Part shown: one piece after another, positions 1 through 8,054 of the stretch
Numbering within the stretch: the stretch's first letter is position 1
Layout of the letters: each line of letters starts with the position of its first letter
Assembly (NCBI GenBank): GCA_036556805.1
Contig: DATBIS010000061.1
Location: 1 to 39,800 of the forward strand
Reading direction: 5' to 3'
DNA from: DATBIS01 sp036556805
GTDB lineage: Bacteria > Actinomycetota > UBA4738 > HRBIN12
DNA length: 39,800 nt
The notes under the pieces: generated by a model
The model's input: the letters and a program-made list of their open reading frames with translations, nothing else
The model's database searches: none
What the model was told of the DNA's origin: nothing
Translations under genes and position numbers: made by a program

Positions 1-1286
1 CCCGACCTGCCGGGATCGGCGATCCACCGGCGGAACCTCATCTGCCACTCGAGCACGGTGTCGCACCACTCGGGGTTCGACGCGATGACGCCCGCCCGGC
101 ACTTCGGGATGCCGGCGTCGGAGAGCCCGTCGTTCACGAACGTGGCGAGCCGCTCGAAGTACGGGGACACGACCTCGATCGGCGACGCTCCGGGGTCCAG
201 CACGAGCGCGTTGTCCTGGTCGGTGAAGAGTCCCTGCTCCTGGCGAGCCTCGCTGCCGAGCGCGAGCCACGACCACGGGCAGGGTGGGTCGCCGAGCTTC
301 GCGACGCCGAGCTCGAGGAGGCGCCTGGTGAGCGTGTCGGTCACCACCGCGACCGCGTGCCCGACGTCGATCGGGTCGACGTTCGCCTCCACGAGCGACG
401 TCACGGTCTCCGCGAGCCGCCGCGCGGCCTCGAGCACCTCCTCCTCGCCGGCCGCGCGCTCGATGTCGCCCTTCAACCGGAACGGCGTCTTCTGCTCGAG
501 GCCCATCAGGTCGATGTCGGTGACCACGCCGAGGATCTCGTCGTCCTCATCCACCACCGGCACGTGGTGCACGCCGCGTTCGAGCATCAGCCCAGTGACC
601 TCCGCGACCATCGTCTGCGCGCCGACGGTGAGGACCGGTCGCGTGAGCACGTCGACGATCCTCGCGTCGGGGCTGCGGCCCTCGGCGAGCACGCGCGAGC
701 GCAGGTCGCGGTCCGTCACGATGCCGACGCCGCCTGAGCCCTCGACGAGCAGCGATGACACGCGCTCGCGGGTCATGAGCTCGGCGGCCTCGCGGATCGA
801 GACCGTGTCGGGCGCCGAGACCGGGGGCCGGTGCACGAGCGAACCCACCGGCGTCTGCCAGGGATCGACCGTCTGCGGGTCGATGCCGTCCAGCGCGCGC
901 ACCTCGCGCTTGCGGAGCGACGTCGACAGGAACGCGAGACCCCGCCGCGTGCCCAGCACCTCGTGCGCGATCTCGGGATCGATGAGGTAGCAGATGGCGT
1001 CCTCGGACGCGCGCACCGTGAAGGCGGGCGCAAGGCCCGAGAGCAGGGAGAAGTGGCCGAACAGCTCGCCCTCACCCAGCACGTCGATGATCTGCGTTCC
1101 GTCGATCATGTCGACCGCCCCGGTGCGCACGACGTACGCGAAGTGCGAGGGCTCCCCCGACTGCATCAGGATCAACGTGCCGGCGGGGAAGAACTCGATG
1201 TGCGTGTGGCGCACGACCTCCTCGAACCGATCGTTCTCGAGCTCGTCGAACGGCGGGTAGAGCCGCAGGAAGGAGGGGATGTCCAC
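1..1286 (-). CDS. Cyclic-nucleotide-binding / CBS-pair / DUF294 nucleotidyltransferase-like protein (C-terminus beyond window)
   Basis: I translated this from the minus strand; the frame is open from 1286 to the window edge, so the C-terminus is missing. In order there is a cyclic-nucleotide-binding-like domain (about residues 10-120, with a GELFGHFSLL-type phosphate cassette), a pair of CBS domains (about 150-270, containing GIVTDRDLRSRV and GVVTDIDLMGLE), and a nucleotidyltransferase-like DUF294 domain with the signature GSEARQEQGLFTDQDNALV. The family resembles GlnD-type nucleotidyltransferases and is thought to be regulatory, sensing nucleotides through the CNB and CBS modules; its substrate is not known. 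The GTG start at 1286 is supported by a -10 hexamer (CATACT) exactly 6 nt upstream, which implies a leaderless mRNA; there is no in-frame start further upstream nearby. It is divergent from formate-THF ligase. Confidence 0.88.
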   Translation of the reverse strand, partial: MDIPSFLRLYPPFDELENDRFEEVVRHTHIEFFPAGTLILMQSGEPSHFAYVVRTGAVDMIDGTQIIDVLGEGELFGHFSLLSGLAPAFTVRASEDAICYLIDPEIAHEVLGTRRGLAFLSTSLRKREVRALDGIDPQTVDPWQTPVGSLVHRPPVSAPDTVSIREAAELMTRERVSSLLVEGSGGVGIVTDRDLRSRVLAEGRSPDARIVDVLTRPVLTVGAQTMVAEVTGLMLERGVHHVPVVDEDDEILGVVTDIDLMGLEQKTPFRLKGDIERAAGEEEVLEAARRLAETVTSLVEANVDPIDVGHAVAVVTDTLTRRLLELGVAKLGDPPCPWSWLALGSEARQEQGLFTDQDNALVLDPGASPIEVVSPYFERLATFVNDGLSDAGIPKCRAGVIASNPEWCDTVLEWQMRFRRWIADPGRS

Positions 1287-1292
1287 GGCCGG

Positions 1293-1298
1293 AGTATG
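1293..1298 (-). promoter_or_regulatory. -10 element, leaderless promoter of the CNB/CBS/DUF294 gene
   Basis: CATACT on the minus strand lies 6 nt before the GTG at 1286, so transcription should begin at or next to the start codon. No Shine-Dalgarno sequence is visible. Confidence 0.55.
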
Positions 1299-1371
1299 CC
1301 ATCCACGTCGCGGCGCGGATGATGGAGGAACGGTCCATCGCGCGCGGTCCAACCGGTCGCATCGGCTCGGG

Positions 1372-1377
1372 TATCCT
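1372..1377 (+). promoter_or_regulatory. -10 element for formate-THF ligase
   Basis: TATCCT sits 30 nt before the ATG at 1408. The implied leader is about 24 nt and contains GGAGA at 1398-1402, so this gene has a conventional short leader with a ribosome-binding site. The -35 is not clear. Confidence 0.45.
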
Positions 1378-1407
1378 CACGCGCACCGACCGCGAACGGA
1401 GACTCGC

Positions 1408-3078
1408 ATGAAGAGTGGACTCGAGATCGCGCAGGAGGCCGAGCTTCGATCGATCACGGAGGTGGCTGCTTCCGCCGGCATCCTTCCGGACGAGCTCGAG
1501 CCGTTCGGTCGGTACCGGGCGAAGATCGACCTCTCCATCCGCGAACGGCTCGCGGGCGCCGACGACGGCAAGCTCATCATCACGACGGCGATCACGCCGA
1601 CGAAGGCCGGCGAGGGGAAGACCACGACGTCGCTCTCGCTCACGCAGGGCCTCGGGAAGATCGGCAAGGACGTGATGCTCTGCTTGCGCGAGCCCTCGAT
1701 GGGCCCGGTGTTCGGCATCAAGGGCGGCGGCACCGGAGGCGGCTATGCCCAGGTCGTCCCCATGGAAGACATCAACCTGCACTTCAACGGTGACTTCCAC
1801 GCGGTGCAGGCCGCGCACAACCTGCTCGCGTCGGCGCTCGACGCTTCGCTCTTCCACGGCAACGCGCTCGGGATCGACCCGCAGACGATCACGTGGCCGC
1901 GCACGCTCGACGTGAACGCTCGCGAGCTCCGCAACACCGTCATCGGCCTCGGCGGCAAGCTGCACGGCGTCCCGCGCGAGAACCAGTTCGTGATCGTGGC
2001 CGCGTCGGAGATCATGGCCGTGCTCGCGCTCGCCGACGACCTGCGGGACCTGCGCGAGCGGCTCGGCCGCATCGTCGTGGCCTCCACGTACGCCGGCGAG
2101 CCGGTCACCGCCGAGCAGCTCCGCGTCGCCGGCGCAATGGCGGTGATCATGAAGGACGCGCTCAAGCCGAACCTCGTGCAGACGCTCGAGGGACAGCCGG
2201 TCCTGATCCACGCGGGGCCGTTCGGGAACATCGCGCACGCGAACAACTCGATCATCGAAGATCGCATCGCGCTGAAGCTCGCCGACTACGTCGTCACCGA
2301 GGCGGGGTTCGCGAGCGACCTGGGGTTCCAGAAGTTCTGCGACATCGTGTGCCGGATCGGGGGCTTCGCGCCGAGCGCTGCCGTGCTGGTGACGACCGTG
2401 CGCGCGACGAAGTCCCACGGCGGGAAGCCGTTCGCGGACCTCGGCACCGAGGACCTCGACGCGCTGCGCCGCGGCGCCGACAACCTCGCGCAGCACATCT
2501 CGATCGTGCAACGGTACGGGCTGCCGTGCGTGGTGTCGGTGAACAACTTCCCCTCCGACACCGACGCGGAGGTCGAGCTGCTCGAGGAGCTCGCGGCGAA
2601 GGCCGGAGCCGAGACGGTGGTCGTGAACCGCGGGTTCGCACTGGGCGGAGAGGGTGCGGTCGACCTCGCGAACGCGGTGGTCGCGGCCGCGGAGAAGCCG
2701 AACTCGTTCGCGCAGCTCACGCCCGACGGCACCCCGATCAAGGATCAGGTCGAGGCGATCGCGACCAAGGTGTACGGCGCCGACGGCGTGGACTACCTGC
2801 CGCAGGCCGAGAAGGACATCATGCGCATGGACCAGCTCGGCTTCGGGACGCAGCCGGTGTGCATGGCGAAGACGCACCTGTCGCTGTCGCACGAGCCGCT
2901 GCTGCTGAATCGCCCGACGGGCTGGCGTCTCCCGGTGCGCGGGGTGGTGCCGGCCGCGGGCGCCGGCTTCGTGGTCGTGCTCTGCGGCGACATGCAGCGG
3001 ATGCCGGGGCTCGGGCGAACTCCCGCGTACATGGCCGTCGACATCGACGAGAGCGGCCGCACCGTCGGGCTGTTCTGA
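1408..3078 (+). CDS. fhs: Formate--tetrahydrofolate ligase
   Basis: This enzyme joins formate to tetrahydrofolate using ATP to give 10-formyl-THF. The 556-residue length is normal for the family. Visible signatures are the P-loop-like segment PTKAGEGKTTT (about 64-74), GGGTGGGYAQVVPM, the segment DRIALKLADYVVTEAGF, and the C-terminal PGLGRTPAYM/IDESGRTVGLF. The frame is open from 1279, but ATG 1408 is chosen because the protein family begins there and GGAGA lies 6-10 nt before it. The next gene (VOC) converges with only 6 bp between the stops. It is divergent from the CNB/CBS gene and faces the minus-strand folate genes, so it shares their pathway but not their transcript. Fhs is patchy in Actinomycetota (established knowledge), and here it accompanies a full set of C1-folate enzymes. 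Confidence 0.97.
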   Translation: MKSGLEIAQEAELRSITEVAASAGILPDELEPFGRYRAKIDLSIRERLAGADDGKLIITTAITPTKAGEGKTTTSLSLTQGLGKIGKDVMLCLREPSMGPVFGIKGGGTGGGYAQVVPMEDINLHFNGDFHAVQAAHNLLASALDASLFHGNALGIDPQTITWPRTLDVNARELRNTVIGLGGKLHGVPRENQFVIVAASEIMAVLALADDLRDLRERLGRIVVASTYAGEPVTAEQLRVAGAMAVIMKDALKPNLVQTLEGQPVLIHAGPFGNIAHANNSIIEDRIALKLADYVVTEAGFASDLGFQKFCDIVCRIGGFAPSAAVLVTTVRATKSHGGKPFADLGTEDLDALRRGADNLAQHISIVQRYGLPCVVSVNNFPSDTDAEVELLEELAAKAGAETVVVNRGFALGGEGAVDLANAVVAAAEKPNSFAQLTPDGTPIKDQVEAIATKVYGADGVDYLPQAEKDIMRMDQLGFGTQPVCMAKTHLSLSHEPLLLNRPTGWRLPVRGVVPAAGAGFVVVLCGDMQRMPGLGRTPAYMAVDIDESGRTVGLF

Positions 3079-3084
3079 GCCGAG

Positions 3085-3489
3085 TCAGTCCTCCGGCGCC
3101 ACCACGCAGAACTCGTTGCCCTCGGGGTCGAGCATGACGCACCACACGCCTCCGTCTTCCTCGGCCCAGTTGCGGATCGTCGCGCCGAGCGCCTCCAGAC
3201 GCTCGACCTCGGACTCGACGTCGTCGGTCGCGGTGAGGTCGAGGTGCACGCGGTTCTTCACGGCCTTCTCCTCGGGAACCTCGGTGAAGAAGAGCGTCGG
3301 GAGATCGGAGCCGTCGGGCGGCTCCACCATCACCGACGGATCGTCCTCGGGATCGTAGATGCCCTTCGACGCGAGACGCTCGAGCTCCTCCTCGTCGTAG
3401 GGCGCCACCTCCCAGCCGAGCGCGGCCGCCCAGAACCGAGCGAGCGGCGCCGCGTCCGCGCAGTCGAACACGATCGAGTCGATCCGCAC
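3085..3489 (-). CDS. VOC (glyoxalase/bleomycin-resistance fold) family protein
   Basis: This is a 134-residue single vicinal-oxygen-chelate domain of the glyoxalase-like type, with the typical pattern FDCADAAPLARFWAAALGW at the N-terminus, HLDLTATDDVESEVERLEALGA in two parts in the middle, and LDPEGNEFCVV at the end. VOC domains bind a metal and act as dioxygenases, glyoxalases or binding proteins; the substrate cannot be told here. A TTG at 3507 would add six residues, but GTG 3489 fits family starts better and has CAGGCT 6 nt upstream, a plausible leaderless -10. It is last in the minus-strand run after the cyclodeaminase, separated by 45 bp. Its stop faces the fhs stop at 6 bp. Confidence 0.85.
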   Translation of the reverse strand: MRIDSIVFDCADAAPLARFWAAALGWEVAPYDEEELERLASKGIYDPEDDPSVMVEPPDGSDLPTLFFTEVPEEKAVKNRVHLDLTATDDVESEVERLEALGATIRNWAEEDGGVWCVMLDPEGNEFCVVAPED

Positions 3490-3534
3490 GCGCCGAGCCT
3501 GACGCAATCGCTTGGAGCGGGCAACCCAGCGCGC

Positions 3535-4170
3535 TTACGAGGACAGACGAACCAGGAATGCGTCCTGCGCCTCACGGAGGGATGCCTCGGCGCGCGAGCG
3601 CAACGACGCGACCTCGCCGAGGAGTGCCTCGCGCTTCGCGAGGTCCTTCAGCGCCGCCGCGTTGATCTCGACGTTCGCGGCCGCGCACAGGGCGGCGCAC
3701 AGCAGCTCGGCGGCCGCGCTCACGCCGTCCGACGCGGCCTGCGAGTTGCCGTCGGCGGTGGCCTCGACCGCGAGCGACATCGTGTCGACGGCCTTCCGGA
3801 GGCACTCGAGCGGCACCGACGCCGCGTCTTCGTAGCCGGCTTGGATCGCCGCGGAGCGGACGGCCTTCTGCTCGTCGGTGTCCTTCGGCATCTTGAAGGC
3901 CGCCATCACGCCGTCGAACGCCGAGGCGTCGCGGTCGGCGAGATCGAGGAACGCGAGCCGCGCGGCGTCGGCCTGCTCGGCGAGCTCGCGCATGCGCCCG
4001 TCCACCGACGCGTACGCCTCCTTGCCCATCGTGAGCCTCGCCACCATCGAGATGAGCGCCGCGCCCGCCGCGCCCGCCACACCCGCGGCGGCCCCGCCGC
4101 CGGGCGTCGGCGCGTCCGAGGCCAGCGCCTCGAGGAACCCTCCCACCGTCTGCCCCGCCGTGTTCGTCAC
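3535..4170 (-). CDS. fchA: Formimidoyltetrahydrofolate cyclodeaminase (FTCD_C family)
   Basis: The 211-residue, all-helical protein belongs to the cyclodeaminase/FchA family, which converts 5-formimino-THF to 5,10-methenyl-THF with release of ammonia. The diagnostic segment is APTPGGGAAAGVAGAAGAAL near residue 20, followed by MVARLTMGK. The GTG start at 4170 overlaps the stop of the upstream formiminotransferase by 4 bp (GTGA), so the two are translationally coupled. In animals the two activities are fused in one protein, and here they are adjacent genes. In this family the name can also cover related methenyl-THF cyclohydrolases, so the exact reaction rests on its partner. No histidine-degradation genes are in the window, so the source of formimino groups is unknown. 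Confidence 0.93.
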   Translation of the reverse strand: MTNTAGQTVGGFLEALASDAPTPGGGAAAGVAGAAGAALISMVARLTMGKEAYASVDGRMRELAEQADAARLAFLDLADRDASAFDGVMAAFKMPKDTDEQKAVRSAAIQAGYEDAASVPLECLRKAVDTMSLAVEATADGNSQAASDGVSAAAELLCAALCAAANVEINAAALKDLAKREALLGEVASLRSRAEASLREAQDAFLVRLSS

Positions 4171-5081
4171 TCGCTCCCCTCCTCCTCGTCGACGAGCCGC
4201 TCCAAGACCTGGCGCTCGCGATCGAACCCAACCAGCTTCAGGTGCTCCTCGTCGCCGGGCGGCAGCGCCGCCTCGGGTGCGAGACCCACGATCTCGGAGT
4301 CGAGCACGGTCATGCCGGCGCGGCCCGCCGCCTCCACGACCGCGTCGAACGCCAGGCGCGGCCCCGTCACCTCGTGGTCGACGAGGTTCATCGAGACCGT
4401 CACGCAGCCCCGTTCCGGCACCAGGAACCCGATCGCCCGGACCGCCGGGAGCCCTCCCGAAGACTCGCGAATCGATTTCGCGATCTGCTTCGCGGCTTCC
4501 TCGTCGGTGCCCGAGAGATAGATGTTGAACGCGACCAGCGGCTTGCGCGCGCCCACGGCGGTCGCGCCCGCCGAGCCGATCTCGTGCGGGCCGAAGTCCG
4601 GCAGGCGCTCGCCGCGCGCGACCGCCTCCCGCAACCCCTCGAACTCTCCCTTCCGCACGTCGGCGAGCGACGCGCGTTCGGGCGTGAGCGCCGCGCGGTC
4701 GTAGAGGTACACCGGCAGCGAGAGCGTGTCCGACAGCTCCTTCGCGAACGAGCGCGCGATGCCGACGCAGTCGTCCATCGTGACGCCGCGCACCGGCATG
4801 AACGGGATCACGTCGGCGGCGCCCATCCGCGGATGTCCGCCCGCGTGCTGGGCCATGTCGATGAGCTCGACGGCCTTTGCCGCGCCGGCGAGCGCCGACC
4901 GTTGCACGGCCTCCTCCGAACCGAGCACGGTGGTGTCGAGGCGGTTGTGGTCGGGGTCGGCCTCCGCGTACACGACGCGCGCGCCCGGCAGGCGGAGGGC
5001 GTCGACGATCGCGTCGATCACGTCCGCGCGGCGGCCCTCGCTGAAGTTCGGCACGACCCCCACGACGACGCGCTCGCCCAT
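4167..5081 (-). CDS. ftcD: Glutamate formimidoyltransferase
   Basis: The 304-residue protein transfers the formimino group of N-formimino-L-glutamate to THF. It has the family's opening VVGVVPNFSEGR, the motif DPDHNRLDTTVLG, and the catalytic-histidine region HAGGHPRMGAADVIPFMP near residue 80, as well as FNIYLSGTDEE later. Length matches single-domain bacterial enzymes. It precedes and overlaps the cyclodeaminase gene by 4 bp. TATCCT at 5091-5096 lies 9 nt before the ATG, giving a leader of only 2-3 nt, so this two-gene unit (with the VOC gene) probably has its own promoter in the 108-bp gap after the gcvT-like pair. Confidence 0.94.
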   Translation of the reverse strand: MGERVVVGVVPNFSEGRRADVIDAIVDALRLPGARVVYAEADPDHNRLDTTVLGSEEAVQRSALAGAAKAVELIDMAQHAGGHPRMGAADVIPFMPVRGVTMDDCVGIARSFAKELSDTLSLPVYLYDRAALTPERASLADVRKGEFEGLREAVARGERLPDFGPHEIGSAGATAVGARKPLVAFNIYLSGTDEEAAKQIAKSIRESSGGLPAVRAIGFLVPERGCVTVSMNLVDHEVTGPRLAFDAVVEAAGRAGMTVLDSEIVGLAPEAALPPGDEEHLKLVGFDRERQVLERLVDEEEGSE

Positions 5082-5090
5082 GTCCCGCAG

Positions 5091-5096
5091 AGGATA
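5091..5096 (-). promoter_or_regulatory. -10 element, near-leaderless promoter of the ftcD-fchA unit
   Basis: TATCCT on the minus strand is 9 nt before the ATG at 5081. No Shine-Dalgarno is present. A 10-bp GC-rich palindrome (TGGCCGGCCA, 5108-5117) lies just upstream in the -35 region; I give it little weight. Confidence 0.45.
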
Positions 5097-5189
5097 CGTG
5101 GTTGTCTTGGCCGGCCATTCGGCGACACAGTCGGCCGGAGACGAGCACGCCGCGCGCGACCCGCTGCGTCGACTGGAGCTCGAGAGTGC

Positions 5190-6269
5190 TCAGCCGCGCG
5201 GCTTCGTCTTCTCCGGGTCGTAGATCGCAAGGGGCGCGACCGTGGCGGTCGCACCGCCGGCCTCGAGCTCGGTCCCGTCGTCGGCGGCATCGGACCGGAG
5301 GACCGCGAGACCGATCGCGCCGAACCGCGGCGAGCTCGTCGGCGACGTCACGGTGCCGATCTCCTCGCCGCCGCGGATGACCGCCGTCCCGGCCTCGGGC
5401 GCGTCGCCCGAGAACGTGAGCGTCTTCAGGCGGCGCGGCGGCGATGCGGTCACGGCCGCCAACGCCTCGGAGGCGACGTTCTCGGTGCCGGGCTTCACGA
5501 AGCGATCCATCGACACGTCGAACGGCGTGCCCTCCCCCGGCTGGTAGTCGAGCGCGATGATGATCAGCCCGGCCTCGATGCGCGCGATGTCGATCGCGTC
5601 CAGGCCGAACGGCGTGCCTCCGGCCGCGTTCAGCGCGTCCCAGAGCGTCCCCACCGAGTCGAGGTCGGTGACGAGCTCGTACCCGATCTCACCCGAGAAC
5701 CCCGTGCGCAGCACGGTCGCTGGGACGCCGGCCACCTTGACCGGGTCGGGCCAGAACCTGAAGTACGAGAGCGTCGAGAGGTCGGCGTCGGTGAGCCCCT
5801 GCAGCAGGTCGCGCGAGCCCGGTCCCTGCACCGAGATCATCGGAAGGTCGAGCGTGCGGTGCTCGATGGCCGCGTCCAGCCCGCCGGCGGATTCGCGGAA
5901 CCAGTCCTGCAGGTCCGCCGTGTTGATGAACACCCAGAACCGGTCGTCGGCGTGCCGGTAGACGTTCCCGTCGTCCACCATCGTCCCGTCCGCGTTCACG
6001 AACGCGCCGTAGCGCACGGAGCCCGGTTGCATCGCCGATACGTCGTTCGTGAACCGCCGCTGGATCAGTCGCGCGGCGTCCGGCCCGGTCACCTCGTACT
6101 TGCACGTGGAGAAGAGGTCCCAGAGCCCGGTGCCCGTGCGGATCGCCTCGTATTCGGCGACCGTGTCGCCGAACCCGTTCGCCCAGGGGTAGCCGTCCTC
6201 CCACATGAAGTCCCCACCGGCGGCGATCTGGACGTCGTGCAGCGGTGAGCGGATCCCTTCCTCGGTCAT
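5190..6269 (-). CDS. GcvT-family tetrahydrofolate-dependent aminomethyltransferase/demethylase-like protein, copy 1
   Basis: This 359-residue protein has the full GcvT layout: the N-terminal folate-binding lobe (GLWDLFSTCKYEVTGPDA), the catalytic acidic pair in VNADGTMVDDGNVY (D99/D100, the position of the catalytic Asp of glycine-cleavage T-protein), RTGFSGEIGYEL, and the C-terminal beta-barrel domain (GTVTSPTSSPRFGAIGLAVL). It differs from true T-protein at the usual DVSHMG segment. No gcvH or gcvP is in the window. The family includes demethylases that pass a methyl or methylene group to THF (DMSP, dimethylglycine, aryl-methyl ethers), so the natural substrate is open. It follows copy 2 by 27 bp in the same operon, and GGAG before the ATG gives a good ribosome-binding site. 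Confidence 0.85.
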   Translation of the reverse strand: MTEEGIRSPLHDVQIAAGGDFMWEDGYPWANGFGDTVAEYEAIRTGTGLWDLFSTCKYEVTGPDAARLIQRRFTNDVSAMQPGSVRYGAFVNADGTMVDDGNVYRHADDRFWVFINTADLQDWFRESAGGLDAAIEHRTLDLPMISVQGPGSRDLLQGLTDADLSTLSYFRFWPDPVKVAGVPATVLRTGFSGEIGYELVTDLDSVGTLWDALNAAGGTPFGLDAIDIARIEAGLIIIALDYQPGEGTPFDVSMDRFVKPGTENVASEALAAVTASPPRRLKTLTFSGDAPEAGTAVIRGGEEIGTVTSPTSSPRFGAIGLAVLRSDAADDGTELEAGGATATVAPLAIYDPEKTKPRG

Positions 6270-6296
6270 CGGATCTCCTTCGTTCGTCGGGCCGCG

Positions 6297-7394
6297 TCAG
6301 GCGCGCGGCTTCATCTTCCGCGGGTCGTAGATCGCGAGCACGTCGACGGTCCCCTCGATCGTGCCGTCGGCCGTCGCCACCTGCACGACCGTGCCGTCGG
6401 TCGCGGCGTCCGATCGCAGGATCGCGAGGCCGAGGTTCCCGAACAACGGGCTCGTCGCCGGCGAGGTCAGCACACCGACCTGCTCGCCGTCGATCGTCAC
6501 CGGCACGTTGTACTCGGGCAGGGCTTCGCCGCTCAGGCGAATCGTCTTGAAGCGGTTCGGCGGGTCCTGCGCGATCTCGCGCAGCTCCTGCTTGCCCATG
6601 AACTCGCCGGCGCCGTCGAGCGCGACGACGCGGTCGAGCCCGAGGTCGTAGGGCGAGCGCGTATGGGGCTCGTAGTCGTAGTCGGTGACGATCATCCCGG
6701 TCTCGACGCGGATCGGCTCGATGATGTCGACGCCGTACGGCGTCGCGCCGGCCTCCTCGATCGCGCCCCAGAGCGTCTCCGCGTGCTCCGGCCGCAGGAA
6801 CAGCTCGTACCCGAGCTCGCCGGAGAAGCCGGTTCGCGAGAGCCAGACCGGCACGCCGCCCACCCGGACCTGCTCGGGAAAGAAGTTGAAGTACTTCAGC
6901 GCGTCGAGGTCGGCATCGGTGATCGACCGGAGCAGGTCGCGCGACCTCGGGCCCTGCACCTGCATGCTCGGGAGCTCCGGCGCGATGTACGCGATCGAGA
7001 CGTCGAGGCCCTTCGCGGCGTCGGCGAAGTAGTCGGCGCGGTCGTTCGAGTTCGTGCAGACCCACGCGTGGTCGTCGGCATGCTTGAAGACCGTGCCGTC
7101 GTCGACCAGGAGGCCCTCCTCGTCCACGAACGCGCCGTAGCGAACCTGCCCCACGCGCATGCCGAGGATGTCGTTCGTGTGGACGCGCTGGGCGGCCTCG
7201 AGCGCCTCCGGGCCGCGGAACTCCCACTTGTTGAGCGGCGAGAGGTCCCACATCCCCACGCCCTCGCGCACGGCGCGATACTCGGCGTCGACGTCGCCGA
7301 AGTTCTCGACCCACCACCAGCCGGACTCCTCCATGAACCCGGCGGCCTTCTTCGACGTCACGGCGTGGAACGCCGTCTGCCTGCTCTCGCTCAC
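6297..7394 (-). CDS. GcvT-family tetrahydrofolate-dependent aminomethyltransferase/demethylase-like protein, copy 2
   Basis: This 365-residue paralog of the next gene shares its length, domain order and C-terminal ending (LAIYDPRKMKPRA here, LAIYDPEKTKPRG there). The catalytic pair is in DEEGLLVDDGTVFKH (D98/D99). RTGFSGELGYEL and LTSPATSPLFGNLGLAIL mark the second half. The N-terminal stretch is rich in Trp (SGWWWVENFGD), unlike T-protein. The GTG start at 7394 follows a strong GAGGAGAGG. A promoter with TTGAAC and TATAAG, plus a 14-bp palindrome, lies upstream at 7423-7452, so the pair is likely regulated apart from the 5-FCL operon. Its place among fhs, ftcD, fchA and 5-FCL argues for a THF-dependent C1-transfer role; the donor is unknown. 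Confidence 0.85.
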   Translation of the reverse strand: MSESRQTAFHAVTSKKAAGFMEESGWWWVENFGDVDAEYRAVREGVGMWDLSPLNKWEFRGPEALEAAQRVHTNDILGMRVGQVRYGAFVDEEGLLVDDGTVFKHADDHAWVCTNSNDRADYFADAAKGLDVSIAYIAPELPSMQVQGPRSRDLLRSITDADLDALKYFNFFPEQVRVGGVPVWLSRTGFSGELGYELFLRPEHAETLWGAIEEAGATPYGVDIIEPIRVETGMIVTDYDYEPHTRSPYDLGLDRVVALDGAGEFMGKQELREIAQDPPNRFKTIRLSGEALPEYNVPVTIDGEQVGVLTSPATSPLFGNLGLAILRSDAATDGTVVQVATADGTIEGTVDVLAIYDPRKMKPRA

Positions 7395-7422
7395 CTGCGA
7401 CCTCTCCTCGTGCGAGACGCTC

Positions 7423-7452
7423 CTTATACCTCGCGACTGAACGGCCGTTCAA
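7423..7452 (-). promoter_or_regulatory. Promoter of the gcvT-like pair, with overlapping operator-like palindrome
   Basis: On the minus strand TTGAAC (7452-7447) and TATAAG (7428-7423) are separated by 18 bp; reading GTATAA as the -10 gives 17 bp. A perfect 14-bp palindrome, TGAACGGCCGTTCA (7438-7451), covers most of the -35 and enters the spacer. It also overlaps the stop codon of the 5-FCL gene. A repressor bound there would block RNA polymerase. The core GAAC-N4-GTTC is the same as in LexA boxes, but the outer bases differ from the mycobacterial consensus, so a TetR-type or other repressor is equally likely. Confidence 0.5.
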
Positions 7453-8054
7453 CCCATCGTCGCCGCCGATCCGTTGCGGATCCGCACGATCTCCGACTCC
7501 GTGACGACGAGGTCGACCGGGAGGTCGAACGGGCCGGCCGGGAGGGGGTCGTCGACGAGCTGCACGCCGAAGGCGATCGCGATGCGCCTCGCGTCCGCCC
7601 GCACGAGCCGAAGGAAGCGGTCGTAGTAGCCGCCGCCGTAGCCGATGCGCCCGCCGCGACGGTCGAACGCGACCCCCGGCACGACGATCACGTCGAGGTC
7701 GGTCGGCGGTATCGTCTCGCCGTTCGCGGGCTCGCCGGCGCCGAACGACGCGAGCGTCACGGGATCCCCCGGCGCGTACGTGCGCGCCTCGAGGTCGCCG
7801 TCGACGATGCGCGGCAGTGCCACGCGCAGGCCGGCCTCGTGCAGGCGCGCGAGCAGTGGCTGGGTCGGCACCTCCGACCCGAACGACCAGAACGCCATGA
7901 CGGCGCGGGCGGACGCCATCTCCGGCAGTGCGAGGAAGCGGTCCACCACGAGCTCGCCCAGGTGCGCTCGGCGCTCCTCCGGGATGGCGTCGCGGAGCGC
8001 GCGGACCTCGGCGCGTGCACGGCGCTTCGCCCGCTTCAGCGCCGTGCCGCTCAC
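7449..8054 (-). CDS. 5-formyltetrahydrofolate cyclo-ligase (MTHFS family)
   Basis: This 201-residue protein converts 5-formyl-THF to 5,10-methenyl-THF with ATP, recovering a storage or dead-end folate. The family signature RGGRIGYGGGYYDRFL is present near residue 145, and VMAFWSFGSEVPTQPLL and DVIVVPGVAFD precede it. The start is GTG 8054, which overlaps the stop of the LLM gene by 4 bp. It is the last gene of the ArsA-to-5-FCL operon. Its product, methenyl-THF, is also the product of the cyclodeaminase two genes further on, which makes the local folate theme consistent. Confidence 0.95.
   Translation of the reverse strand: MSGTALKRAKRRARAEVRALRDAIPEERRAHLGELVVDRFLALPEMASARAVMAFWSFGSEVPTQPLLARLHEAGLRVALPRIVDGDLEARTYAPGDPVTLASFGAGEPANGETIPPTDLDVIVVPGVAFDRRGGRIGYGGGYYDRFLRLVRADARRIAIAFGVQLVDDPLPAGPFDLPVDLVVTESEIVRIRNGSAATMG

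Noticed and set aside
1072..2892. Long minus-strand ORF opposite formate-THF ligase
   Set aside because: It is an antisense shadow of fhs; the real minus-strand gene (CNB/CBS/DUF294) ends the frame issue by starting at 1286 in a different frame.
3535..5081. ftcD/fchA as evidence for a histidine-utilisation locus
   Set aside because: No hutH, hutU, hutI or related gene is in the window; a general C1-folate role fits the neighbours better.
5108..5117. TGGCCGGCCA palindrome upstream of ftcD
   Set aside because: A 10-bp palindrome made only of G/C plus one A/T pair is expected often in such GC-rich DNA; not kept as an operator.
5190..7394. Genuine glycine cleavage T-protein
   Set aside because: Two diverged copies, altered N-terminal motif, and no gcvH/gcvP in the window; kept as GcvT family with open substrate.
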